From IMG/VR virus record IMGVR_UViG_3300043429_000477, positions 1-22,436 of that record: a stretch of 22,436 nt of DNA; one strand, written 5' to 3'. Positions 15,129 through 21,663 of the stretch are shown piece by piece (position 1 is the first letter of the stretch; each line of letters starts with the position of its first letter). The notes beneath the pieces were generated by a model, which was not told the DNA's origin, did no database searches, and saw nothing but the letters and a program-made list of their open reading frames with translations. Made by a program: the position numbers and the translations under genes. This DNA comes from a virus.

Positions 15129-15353
15129 CTAATCTCCGAACCTAATTGCGTCGAAAGCACTGCACATTGCCTCTCGGACCTTGCGGACTGCTACCGACTG
15201 GTCTGAACTTGGCTTCGAGTTGGAGACGATCGTCATAGCCAAACGCTTGGCGTCCATCCGGATCTGTTCTACTTCAGACCCGTCCTTCTGCGCAATGTTC
15301 GGCTTGGACTTGTCACCAAACCATTCGTCGATCTGTTGTCGCGAAATAGCCAT
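15129..15353 (-). CDS. Acb2/Tad1-like small protein (candidate anti-CBASS/anti-Thoeris sponge), 74 aa
   Basis: The ATG at 15353 is chosen because the longer frame to 15422 runs through a terminator-like hairpin. The last 46 residues match by eye the helical hairpin domain shared by phage Acb2 and Tad1 nucleotide sponges: IRMDAKRLAMTIVSNSKP, then SSDQSVAVRKVREAM and AFDAIRF, with the pattern IRxxAKxLAxxI, PxSxxQSxAxxKxxEAM and AxxAI. Known members are similarly small, form hexamers and sequester cyclic di- or trinucleotides (Acb2) or gcADPR-type signals (Tad1), blocking CBASS or Thoeris. Many phages carry relatives without proven activity. The N-terminal part (MAISRQQIDEWFGDKSK) differs from the members I remember. 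The gene follows a terminator within the head operon, so it may have its own or read-through expression. Confidence 0.6.
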   Translation of the reverse strand: MAISRQQIDEWFGDKSKPNIAQKDGSEVEQIRMDAKRLAMTIVSNSKPSSDQSVAVRKVREAMCSAFDAIRFGD

Positions 15354-15375
15354 CTCAAAACCTAAGTTAAAACCC

Positions 15376-15414
15376 CGATGGGGCCTGTACCGTCTGGCGA
15401 TACAGACCCCATCG
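15376..15414 (-). terminator. Rho-independent terminator-like hairpin after the decoration gene
   Basis: Arms at 15376-15389 and 15401-15414 pair over 14 positions with one G-T pair, leaving an 11-base loop. On the minus strand the stem is followed by GGGG and then TTTT at 15367-15372, so the U tract is short. It begins 19 bases past the stop of the decoration-like gene and ends about 23 bases before the Acb2-like start. It probably lowers transcription from the abundant capsid genes into the genes beyond. Confidence 0.6.
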
Positions 15415-15432
15415 CCCGTCAAGAGTACAGGA

Positions 15433-16038
15433 TCAGCGAACGTCCAGGTAGGCCAACATGTTTGCGTTGGTCTGAGCCGTGGTCATCGCTGAAACAACCC
15501 GAGCGAATCGGTTGACGATCGCCGCTGCGGTGTTCGTGGTCGCTGCGGTCGCAAGGACAGCGGGACGACCGGCAGTCGTTGCGCCGCTCGTTACCGCAGT
15601 CAACGCCACGAGAACGTCGCCTTCATTGAACACGTTCCCGGCGTCTCCGGCGAGAGGCGTCTTGAGCAAGACGTGCCCCTTGACGATCAGCCAGAACAGG
15701 TCGTTGTTGGCAACGCCGGTCGATGGCAACTGATCGTCAACAACACCGGCAACTTCGCCTGCCGTGGCATTCGTGTATCCATCGACCTGCCTTCGTCGCT
15801 GCCCAGTTTTCCACCGGACCTGTCGTCCGCCAAGAAGCGTTCCACCGGAGACGTTCCGAACCAAGATCGCTTCGACGACATCGTCGCTTCGCTTGATCCG
15901 AACTCCGGGGCCGTCCGGGTAGTCATCGGCAAAGGCCATCGGGTGCCCCTCGATCGCCTTGGAACTGTCAATGTTCGCAGGGGTCCCGCCGTGGTAAGTG
16001 TAACCTCGCTTCGGCAGGCCCGTGACTGTATCAGCCAT
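15433..16038 (-). CDS. Probable capsid decoration or head-stabilising protein, 201 aa
   Basis: The ATG at 16038 has GAGGA nine bases upstream. The gene directly follows the major capsid gene. The protein is rich in Gly, Ala, Val and Thr and mainly beta: VVEAILVRNVSGGTLLGG, NDLFWLIVKGHVLLKTPL, NEGDVLVALTAV. Its C-terminal third is Ala and Thr-rich (AVTSGATTAGRPAVLATAA) and ends in LAYLDVR. Capsid-adjacent proteins with this size and beta-rich, Ala/Gly-rich character include decoration proteins of the DUF2190-like kind, although I cannot confirm the family by eye. A hairpin terminator follows the stop, consistent with the end of a highly expressed capsid unit. Confidence 0.6.
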   Translation of the reverse strand: MADTVTGLPKRGYTYHGGTPANIDSSKAIEGHPMAFADDYPDGPGVRIKRSDDVVEAILVRNVSGGTLLGGRQVRWKTGQRRRQVDGYTNATAGEVAGVVDDQLPSTGVANNDLFWLIVKGHVLLKTPLAGDAGNVFNEGDVLVALTAVTSGATTAGRPAVLATAATTNTAAAIVNRFARVVSAMTTAQTNANMLAYLDVR

Positions 16039-16100
16039 CGTTAAATTTCCTCTTTTGAATGAACTTGAAACAAAAGGTCAGTATCGACTGACCAGCCTGC

Positions 16101-17216
16101 TTATGCGTAAGACTTGATCTTCGCGAAATGCTTCGGCTTGTACTCCACGTTTCCGTAGAATCCGATGCCCCACAGGTACGACCAGTTGCTGCGTGGGTCC
16201 TTATCAGGGCCTTCGTACCAGAACAACTGCGGAGTCAAGGCGTGGATCTTCATCTGATTGACGTTGATGAAGTATCCGGTCCCAACTGGGCAGTCGAAGT
16301 CCGGGTAAAGTCCGACGCCGTCTTGATTGAGCGTCATTCCGAACCCAAGGTCCTCCGACTCCTTGTGAGGAACCGTGATCCTGGTCTTGACTTCCTGGGC
16401 GTTCTTGTAGCCCTGGAACAAGTCCGAGGCCATCGCTCCAAGCGTCGGCATACCGTCATCGCCACCAGTCGTGGTGAGCCAGGTAATGGCCTGAGAAACG
16501 ACTCGCCAAGCGTTGGCTTCCCAAGTCGTCGCACCAGTGCCCCAGTTCGAGGACGACCAGTTGATCAACTTCGGTGAGTTGAAGTCGTACTCAGAGGTTC
16601 CGGAACCGTCAGGCCAGTCCGTCGCGATCGTCGCGTTGGGCTTGGTGCTCAACGCACTCGACCACGAACCGCCGTAAGCGCCGAGTTGGGTCGACAACTG
16701 ACCCAAGCCGTAGGTATCGCTCGGGACAGCAATTCGGTCGGTGGCCGCACAGGTGCCTGCACCCATGAAGGTCTCCAGACCGTGGATCGCATTCTCGCGA
16801 CCAGCAAGACTGCCGTCACGATACAACTCGCCAGCGAACGTGTCTGTGATCGCTTTCCGCAGGTTGTTCGTCTTGGACTGGAACAGGTTGACCAGTTGCT
16901 CAGTCCCTCGGTTCATGAGGTTCTGCTTCTGGGTCAACGTGTCGGTCCCGACATACGCACCCCAGTCGATCGACACCTGTCGGTACGCCCGGTGGTTCGA
17001 GAAGTCGAGGACGGAACCGTCGCCGTTCTGCGTGATCGGAGGCTGACTGAACTCTAGCTGCCAAACGAGTTCGGTCCCGCTCGCATTGAACGCGACTCGA
17101 CCTCGCTTCTGTGCCTGTGCAAGCAATAGCCGCTTGCGCATAGTCATGTCCGAAGCACCCTTCATGTACTTCGGCATTGTGGTTTCGACTATGCCAATCC
17201 ACTCGTCTGCTGCCAT
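16101..17216 (-). CDS. Major capsid protein, 371 aa
   Basis: The ATG at 17216 has AAGGA seven bases upstream. The length and features fit an HK97-fold coat protein: a helical charged N-terminus (MPKYMKGASDMTMRKRLLLAQ), an extended beta region (ELVWQLEFSQPP, RAYRQVSIDWGAYVG), a long helix (EQLVNLFQSKTNNLRKAITDT), a Gly, Ser and Trp-rich surface domain at about 180-240, and a C-terminal beta region (FDCPVGTGYFINVNQMKIHAL, WGIGFYGNVEYKPKHFAKI). The gene follows the scaffold-like gene and precedes the decoration-like gene, the normal head order. No protease is seen upstream, so a separate scaffold rather than a fused delta domain is likely. The exact coat family is not identified. Confidence 0.8.
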   Translation of the reverse strand: MAADEWIGIVETTMPKYMKGASDMTMRKRLLLAQAQKRGRVAFNASGTELVWQLEFSQPPITQNGDGSVLDFSNHRAYRQVSIDWGAYVGTDTLTQKQNLMNRGTEQLVNLFQSKTNNLRKAITDTFAGELYRDGSLAGRENAIHGLETFMGAGTCAATDRIAVPSDTYGLGQLSTQLGAYGGSWSSALSTKPNATIATDWPDGSGTSEYDFNSPKLINWSSSNWGTGATTWEANAWRVVSQAITWLTTTGGDDGMPTLGAMASDLFQGYKNAQEVKTRITVPHKESEDLGFGMTLNQDGVGLYPDFDCPVGTGYFINVNQMKIHALTPQLFWYEGPDKDPRSNWSYLWGIGFYGNVEYKPKHFAKIKSYA

Positions 17217-17226
17217 CTTTTAATCC

Positions 17227-18384
17227 TTACCTGGAGAGTAATTGAGACCGGGTGAACAAAGTATCCAGATCAGCTTCGGTGTTGATCTGAAGGCCCGGGT
17301 CCACACCCGGTCCAGTAGCGTTTGGCGAGTATGCGTTTGCATTCCTCGCCTTCTCCAGAAACGATTGTTGCGGACTCTGGCTTGGTGGAGGCACTGCCGG
17401 TGCGACAGGTGCCGGTGCAGGGGCTGCCTGCTTGCTTGTTCGGTTATTGAGGCCCGTGATGAACAAGGCCTGCTGGATCGCTTGGCTAGGCTCTAACCCT
17501 TGGGCGTACATGGCCTGCACGGCACTGATGAGCCTTTCTCCATCTTGGGTTGGTACCTGCTGCTTCGTGACCGGATCTTGCGTGTAGATCCACGAGGCGT
17601 TCTCCGACTCGAACTTCTCGATCACGTTTTGAGTCGTGGTCTGGTTCTGGATCTCTGCGATCCTCTGCTGGACAATCCGGTCGACTTCTCGAAGGATCGG
17701 GTCCTTGGTGACGTTGTAAACGTCTTTGTAAAAATTGCTGCGGGTGATCCCCTGCCACTTCTGGCTAATTGCCCGAGCGGACTCGTTCATCTTGGGCAGG
17801 ATTGGGTTGGCAACACTCTCAAACCCAGGCTTGGCGATATACATGCCAGTCGCTGGGTCCTGAGTAACAATGCCGCTCGTGATCGCCTGGTCGTATTCCG
17901 GCGACCAACTGACTCCCCACTTCTCACCGAAGTAGGCGTCTGGGTCAAATTCGTCCGACTTCTTGACCGGATCTGCCTTTGCAGGCTCTGGAACGGGCTT
18001 CTGTGCAGCCATCTGCTGCTGTGCCACTTTGAGTGCGTGCATGTTCTGCAACGCCACCAAGAGGGCTTCCTCGGCACTGGATTCGTCTGCGATGTCGAGG
18101 CCCATTTGGCGAGCAGACTTTCTCAGAATCGACAGCGTATCGTCCTGTCTTTGCTGTGGAGGCTCGACAGCAGGAGGCGGTTGTACCGGAGTAGGCCCCG
18201 GAGTCGGCAAAACAGGGTCTGGCTGTGCGGGAGGAGGCTGGACTGGCTCAACTGGAGGAGGACTCGAAGGAGCAGGCGTAGGGTCAGCGACCGGAGCCTG
18301 TGGTGCAGGTGCCGTAGCAGTCGCAGCAGCAAGTGCATCGGTGAACTCGCTTCCGCTCAACGTCGAATCGTCATCAAGTCCCAT
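17227..18384 (-). CDS. Probable capsid scaffolding protein, proline-rich, 385 aa
   Basis: Scaffold proteins guide coat assembly and leave or are degraded before packaging. The N-terminal 80 residues are Ala and Pro-rich and probably disordered (ATATAPAPQAPVADPTPAPS, QPPPAQPDPVLPTPGP). The middle is acidic and helical with Gln-rich stretches (LLVALQNMHALKVAQQQMAA, QQRIAEIQNQTTTQNVIEK). The C-terminus is another Ala/Pro-rich region (about 322-345) and a last helix ending TRSQLLSR, where scaffolds usually bind coat. The start chosen is ATG at 18384; a TTG four codons upstream is possible. The gene lies 10 bases before the capsid gene, the standard scaffold position. Low complexity, charge pattern and place support the call. 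Confidence 0.72.
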   Translation of the reverse strand: MGLDDDSTLSGSEFTDALAAATATAPAPQAPVADPTPAPSSPPPVEPVQPPPAQPDPVLPTPGPTPVQPPPAVEPPQQRQDDTLSILRKSARQMGLDIADESSAEEALLVALQNMHALKVAQQQMAAQKPVPEPAKADPVKKSDEFDPDAYFGEKWGVSWSPEYDQAITSGIVTQDPATGMYIAKPGFESVANPILPKMNESARAISQKWQGITRSNFYKDVYNVTKDPILREVDRIVQQRIAEIQNQTTTQNVIEKFESENASWIYTQDPVTKQQVPTQDGERLISAVQAMYAQGLEPSQAIQQALFITGLNNRTSKQAAPAPAPVAPAVPPPSQSPQQSFLEKARNANAYSPNATGPGVDPGLQINTEADLDTLFTRSQLLSR

Positions 18385-18585
18385 CAGATTACCCAAAGTG
18401 TGCGGTTGTTACGCAAATCATTACGCGACTTTCAATTCGCGAATCAGATGTATTTAACACACTTGAACAGTGGTGTGCAACTATCTTGGGAATTTCTAGG
18501 AAAAATCACTTGATTAAATTTTCTGTCGCGAATATGACATTAAGTATCAGTCTTTTCGTTACTCAAACCGTAAATTGGAATTACA
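18385..18585. promoter_or_regulatory. Divergent control region between scaffold and recombinase genes
   Basis: This 201-base region is more AT-rich than its surroundings and lies between the minus-strand head operon and the plus-strand recombinase. On the plus strand TTGATT (18510-18515), a 17-base spacer and TATGAC (18533-18538) form a moderate sigma70-like promoter for the recombinase. On the minus strand the signals are weak; TTGAAA (plus 18431-18436 region) lacks a good -10. A perfect 10-base palindrome ATTCGCGAAT sits at 18435-18444, beside two TTACGC direct repeats near 18414-18426. These could be operator or recombinase binding sites. No coding frame is supported here. Confidence 0.45.
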
Positions 18586-19614
18586 ATGATAGCCGTTGAT
18601 AAGTTGTTCGACCCGAAAGCAGCACAGAAGATGATTTCCGAGGCTGCACTGCACGATGCTCCGATGAAACGACGCAAGGTCACGGCGTTGCCGACCATCA
18701 ACACCCGTCGTGAAGGTCCTCCTGTAGCCTTCGCATACGGTCGTGTCTCATCGTTCTCGCAGTACGAGAAGGACAACTCGATTCCAGACCAGAAAGTGCG
18801 TGCGAAGCGGTACTACGAGATGTACCTGAAGGACAACGGTGTCGTCTGGGGCGACTTCCACGAGGATGGAAAGGGGATGTCAGCCAGCAAGACCCCGTTT
18901 GTGGACCGTCCTGCCGGAAGAAGGCTGGTCAATCAACTCCGACCAGGAGATCACCTGATCATCGACAAGATCGACCGAATGTGGCGCAAGGTTTCCGACT
19001 TCTGCCGGATGACCGACTGGTTCGCGGAGAACAGGATTACCCTCCATATCGTCAATATGAACGGCGTTTCGCTCAATAGTGACACTCCGATGGGCAAGGT
19101 GATCCTGACCATGATTGCGAGCTTCGCAGAGGCTGAGGCCACCATGCTGTCTCAGCGCATTCGGGATGGATTGTCGTCTAAGAAGATGAACGGCGAACCT
19201 ACTCAGTTGATGCACGGGACTATGGCCGTGACCAAGAACAACCGGGAATACGTTGTCTGGGACATCGAGAAACGCAAGATCATGAAAGAGGTTGTCAGGC
19301 TTCATGACGACGAGCACTACACGTTCGTCGAGATCGCAATCGAGATGGAGAACCGGCGCAGGGTTGAGGCTGGACTCTCCAAGATGACTCCAATCCTGAA
19401 GAAGATGTGGATCACCCAGCCTCGGAAGATGATGTGGGTCAGGCCCTACTGGATCGAGAAGGGTATCAAGATACTCGGGATTACCGACCCGTCTCAGTTA
19501 CCGAGGTACTCGAACTTGTTCTCGGTTGCAAAGAAGTTCAACGCAGAGACCATGCCTGACTGGGAGAATGTCAGGCTTTCAAAACTGGCAGGACGCAAGT
19601 CAATGATCAGCTAA
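18586..19614 (+). CDS. Serine recombinase (resolvase/invertase family), 342 aa
   Basis: Serine recombinases cut and rejoin DNA through a phosphoserine link at short sites. The catalytic domain lies at about 46-200: AYGRVSSFSQ with Arg53 and Ser55 as the expected catalytic pair, PDQKVRAKRYYE, a turn DGKGMSASK, DRPAGRRLVNQL, IIDKIDRMWR with Arg131 and Arg134, and IASFAEAEATMLSQRIRDGL leading into the long helix. A 45-residue N-terminal extension precedes it. The C-terminal 140 residues are helical and basic and lack the cysteine-rich zinc ribbon of large serine integrases, so it is larger than a simple invertase yet smaller than an integrase. The gene is on the opposite strand from the virion genes and its end overlaps the RuvC-like gene by 15 bases. 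Confidence 0.88.
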   Translation: MIAVDKLFDPKAAQKMISEAALHDAPMKRRKVTALPTINTRREGPPVAFAYGRVSSFSQYEKDNSIPDQKVRAKRYYEMYLKDNGVVWGDFHEDGKGMSASKTPFVDRPAGRRLVNQLRPGDHLIIDKIDRMWRKVSDFCRMTDWFAENRITLHIVNMNGVSLNSDTPMGKVILTMIASFAEAEATMLSQRIRDGLSSKKMNGEPTQLMHGTMAVTKNNREYVVWDIEKRKIMKEVVRLHDDEHYTFVEIAIEMENRRRVEAGLSKMTPILKKMWITQPRKMMWVRPYWIEKGIKILGITDPSQLPRYSNLFSVAKKFNAETMPDWENVRLSKLAGRKSMIS

Positions 19615-20067
19615 GTGATCAATTGCGTACTGTGCAACAGCCAGGGCTGACCATGCGTGCGACTTGACACGGTAAAGTGGCCCTGGCTCCTTCTTGGTTC
19701 CAATCGCTTTAGATCCGCCGTACATGTCGATTAACGCCTGCCTGATGTTGCCGTCTTTGGCCCTGGTGGTTCCGCACAAATTAACCTTGATCTGGTTGCG
19801 GTAGACCAGCTTGGTCACTCCTGGCCAAGCCTCCATGAACCTGCCTATCCACACGCAGGTCTCGAATACCTCCTTGCCGACTGCCATTCCCATCGATCCG
19901 ATCATTTCCATTGCTAAGATCGTCGTCGGGATGCGGTCAAAGTGCTCGCGGAGCATGAGTTTTAAATTAAAATTGTCCATGACTCCGCAGTCGTGGATGA
20001 GGCCTGCGTCGTTATCGATGATGACGTATCCGCTCTGGGTTGTTCCTGGGTCTATTGCGAAGATCAT
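19600..20067 (-). CDS. RuvC-like Holliday junction resolvase, 155 aa
   Basis: RuvC-type nucleases cut branched DNA, in phages often to resolve replication or recombination intermediates before packaging. The RNase H-like fold starts with FAIDPGTTQSGYVIID, giving Asp6 as the first metal ligand. Glu54 follows in ILAMEMIG, and the C-terminal motif is SHAWSALAVAQY, where His138 fits the His of Thermus-type RuvC but the following acidic position is Ser141. The start is the ATG at 20067, which overlaps the Nudix stop (ATGA); an ATG at 20076 is possible. Length is close to RuvC's usual size. Whether activity survives the Ser substitution is unknown, but related phage proteins also vary here. Confidence 0.8.
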   Translation of the reverse strand: MIFAIDPGTTQSGYVIIDNDAGLIHDCGVMDNFNLKLMLREHFDRIPTTILAMEMIGSMGMAVGKEVFETCVWIGRFMEAWPGVTKLVYRNQIKVNLCGTTRAKDGNIRQALIDMYGGSKAIGTKKEPGPLYRVKSHAWSALAVAQYAIDHLADH

Positions 20068-20693
20068 AGCATCCATTTCCTTATGTCCTTGAACAGCCCT
20101 TCGATAACCATCTGGCTCCAAGTCTCGTAAAGATCAATCTCACTGACGATCTTGCTGATTGGCTCAAGCCTAGAATCAACAATGCTCGGATCTTTCGGCT
20201 CGATTGATGGTCGATGAAGTTCCATCAAGCCAAGAACTCCAAGGTGAACTCGTCCAACCTCGTTCGATGGGTCATATATCGTCCCGAATACAGACTTTCC
20301 GTTGTATTCGCCGACGCTAACCTCCTCGTGTATTTCTCGCTGCATTCCTGTATCAAATGGGCATATATACACCGGCTTTGTGTCCGACTCGTTGATGTGT
20401 CCACCGATCCCTATGGACCTCTTGGAGTGCAGCCTGCCTTCTCCACCCTTTGCTCCACGGCAATAAGAGAAAACATTCACACCAGATCCGTCCGGTGGGC
20501 GATAGAAGAACACGACATAAGGGATGATCTGGAGATAATTCGGATCGGACTCTGCAACCGATCTTGGAAGAAACGTCTTAGCAAAGAGTATAGGATCGAG
20601 TTTTGTCATGCTGAAAAATGATAGCCCCGCATTTTTGGTAAAGACCTTGGCTCTGTTAGCCGGTATCACCAAAACCTGTTCTTCCGACTCCAT
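20064..20693 (-). CDS. Nudix-family hydrolase, COG4112/MutT-like phosphoesterase, 209 aa
   Basis: Nudix enzymes hydrolyse nucleoside diphosphates linked to another group. The order of conserved stretches matches the predicted MutT-type phosphoesterases of COG4112 as I remember them: EEQVLVIPANRA at the start, QIIPYVVFFYR (55-65), FSYCRGAKGGEGRLHSKRS (75-93), GIGGHI (95-100), then after an insert MQREIHEEVSV (117-127) as the Nudix box half REIHEEV, and a later RVHLGVLGL strand. The Nudix box is interrupted compared with the consensus. The ATG at 20693 has GGAG and GAGAG just upstream. The gene overlaps the RuvC-like gene, and a strong terminator lies 28 bases upstream. The substrate could be a nucleotide, damaged dNTP or signalling nucleotide; none can be chosen from sequence. 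Confidence 0.75.
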   Translation of the reverse strand: MESEEQVLVIPANRAKVFTKNAGLSFFSMTKLDPILFAKTFLPRSVAESDPNYLQIIPYVVFFYRPPDGSGVNVFSYCRGAKGGEGRLHSKRSIGIGGHINESDTKPVYICPFDTGMQREIHEEVSVGEYNGKSVFGTIYDPSNEVGRVHLGVLGLMELHRPSIEPKDPSIVDSRLEPISKIVSEIDLYETWSQMVIEGLFKDIRKWML

Positions 20694-20720
20694 CTCTCTC
20701 TCCCGTTAGATTGTGTGGAT

Positions 20721-20754
20721 AAAAAGCGATGCCAAGGTTATTAGCCTTGGCATC
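20721..20754 (-). terminator. Strong rho-independent terminator upstream of the Nudix gene
   Basis: Perfect 10-base arms lie at 20728-20737 and 20745-20754 with a 7-base loop. On the minus strand the stem is followed by GC and five T residues (plus 20721-20725). The Nudix start is 28 bases further on, so transcripts arriving from higher coordinates should end here. No minus-strand gene ends nearby, so it closes either read-through from the 21240 gene or an untranslated RNA. Confidence 0.75.
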
Positions 20755-20881
20755 ACGGTCCATTCTCTGGGCGTCCTGGAAGTACCGACGCTGAATGGTG
20801 GGGAGTGCTTGTTTACCTTGTCTCGCTACCCGTAGTTAGCAAGGGGCGTCCGGTGCCAGCATTCCACGACAGTCGGACTTT

Positions 20882-20926
20882 GTGACGCAACGTCACGATT
20901 GACTCGTTTGCGACACTAGGTATCAT
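20882..20926 (+). promoter_or_regulatory. Promoter and operator-like palindrome for the HTH gene
   Basis: TTGACT (20899-20904), a 16-base spacer and TATCAT (20921-20926) form a good sigma70-like promoter reading toward the HTH gene, whose ATG is 47 bases further on. Three bases upstream of the -35 box is a perfect inverted repeat GTGACG-CAA-CGTCAC (20882-20896). Its position suggests a site for an activator or repressor, possibly the HTH protein itself. The TATCATATCA region also reads TATGAT on the other strand, so an overlapping opposite promoter is possible. Confidence 0.5.
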
Positions 20927-20972
20927 ATCAACTGTCCCAGGATAACAAGACCTCCATGATGTTTTTTTACAA

Positions 20973-21185
20973 ATGACCAAACTTTATTCCATCTCCGAAG
21001 CCGCTCGGATACTTAGCCAGTCTCTCGGTCGACGGATCGTTCCTCGATCCCTGCATCGGTCCATAAAGAGAGCCAATGTCGATACCGTTGTGATCGGCAA
21101 CTCCTACGGGGTCACGATGGCTGACGCTAGGAAGGCTGCACTTGCGATCAGAGAGATCAAAAAGAAGTCCGACGAGAAGGATTAA
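20973..21185 (+). CDS. Small helix-turn-helix DNA-binding protein, 70 aa
   Basis: The sequence starts TKLYSISEAARILSQSLGR, followed by IVPRSLHRSIKRANVDTV and a wing-like VIGNSYGVTMADARKAAL, a pattern close to the MerR/excisionase-type winged HTH in which a first helix pair recognises DNA and the wing ends in a short strand. The C-terminus is a basic tail (REIKKKSDEKD). Such proteins act as excisionases or small repressors; with a serine recombinase 1.4 kb away either role is possible. A good promoter lies upstream, but there is no Shine-Dalgarno sequence: the ATG overlaps the stop of a six-codon frame (MMFFYK) starting at 20959 or just before. It is on the opposite strand to its neighbours, as expected for a control gene. 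Confidence 0.7.
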   Translation: MTKLYSISEAARILSQSLGRRIVPRSLHRSIKRANVDTVVIGNSYGVTMADARKAALAIREIKKKSDEKD

Positions 21186-21239
21186 ACGCTCGGTTTCTTT
21201 CAGTTCTAACACCGGCAAACGAACTTAGGCCGACTACAA

Positions 21240-21458
21240 TCAGCCGTAACTCTTTTTGCCCTTACAGCCCCATCGCTTTCTGGAGATGTCGTTCGGGCAT
21301 GGAGGGTTGTCACACTTAGGGATGCCTGCGGACCTGGCGCAGTACGCATCACCCTTCGCGGTCCCAGGTTGTGGAGTTCGGCCTGCTTGGCCTACGCTCC
21401 TCGTCTTGCCATCGACAGTCACTCGGACTGCCTTGCCTTTGTTCGGCTTGCCTGCCAT
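21240..21458 (-). CDS. Conserved small phage protein, basic and cysteine-containing, 72 aa
   Basis: The ATG at 21458 has AAGG eight bases upstream. The protein is basic: AGKPNKGKAVRVTVDGKTRS at the start, GTAKGDAYCARSAGIPKC in the middle and CPNDISRKRWGCKGKKSYG at the end. The combination GDAYCARS with a later SRKRWGC is one I recall from small proteins of many environmental phages, where it occurs without a known function. Four cysteines might form a small metal site. There is no signal peptide. It belongs to the run of very small basic genes between the SNase-like nuclease and the control region. Confidence 0.7.
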   Translation of the reverse strand: MAGKPNKGKAVRVTVDGKTRSVGQAGRTPQPGTAKGDAYCARSAGIPKCDNPPCPNDISRKRWGCKGKKSYG

Positions 21459-21509
21459 CTCGATTGCCTTGTGTTGGCGTTGTGGACTCGTTTGAGAAGC
21501 CTAGCGAAA

Positions 21510-21647
21510 CTACTTCTTCTTGCAGTTCGACTTGGCCTTGGTGCTCATCGCAGCAGCGACAGCGACTTTCTGAGGCCTGCCAGACTTGATCATCTCTCGG
21601 ATGTTCCCTGACACGACCTTTGAACTACAACCTTTCTTTAACGGCAC
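21510..21647 (-). CDS. DUF6496-like small basic protein, 45 aa
   Basis: Read directly from the minus strand: GTG start at 21647 with GAGG five bases before it, stop TAG at 21510-21512. The protein begins (M)PLKKGCSSKVVSGNIREMI and continues KSGRPQKVAVAAAMSTKAKS, ending in three lysines. This matches the pattern I know for DUF6496 (KKGSSKKTVSKNI followed by GKPQKQAVAIAL), a small family common in phages and bacteria with unknown function. The high Lys and Arg content could suit nucleic-acid binding. It follows a cloverleaf-like terminator structure and precedes another small basic gene. Confidence 0.75.
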   Translation of the reverse strand: MPLKKGCSSKVVSGNIREMIKSGRPQKVAVAAAMSTKAKSNCKKK

Positions 21648-21663
21648 GATCACCTCAGATTGT

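Noticed and set aside
15354-15422. N-terminal extension of the Acb2-like gene to 15422
   Set aside because: The extension reads through a 14-position hairpin and gives a low-quality sequence; the ATG at 15353 gives the normal length for the family.
19604-19621. Two TGATCA copies at the recombinase/RuvC junction as a terminator or recombination site
   Set aside because: Each copy is only a 6-base palindrome, within overlapping gene ends, with no T tract; chance is a sufficient explanation.
20694-20830. Minus-strand frame reading RRYFQDAQRMDRDAKANNLG
   Set aside because: It looks protein-like over a short stretch, but it has no ribosome-binding site, its longest form lacks a good start, and a perfect terminator hairpin lies within it. 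It would also overlap the Nudix start.
20769-20851. Direct repeat GGGCGTCC in the control region
   Set aside because: Two 8-base copies 75 bases apart with no further pattern are too weak to call a site or attachment core.
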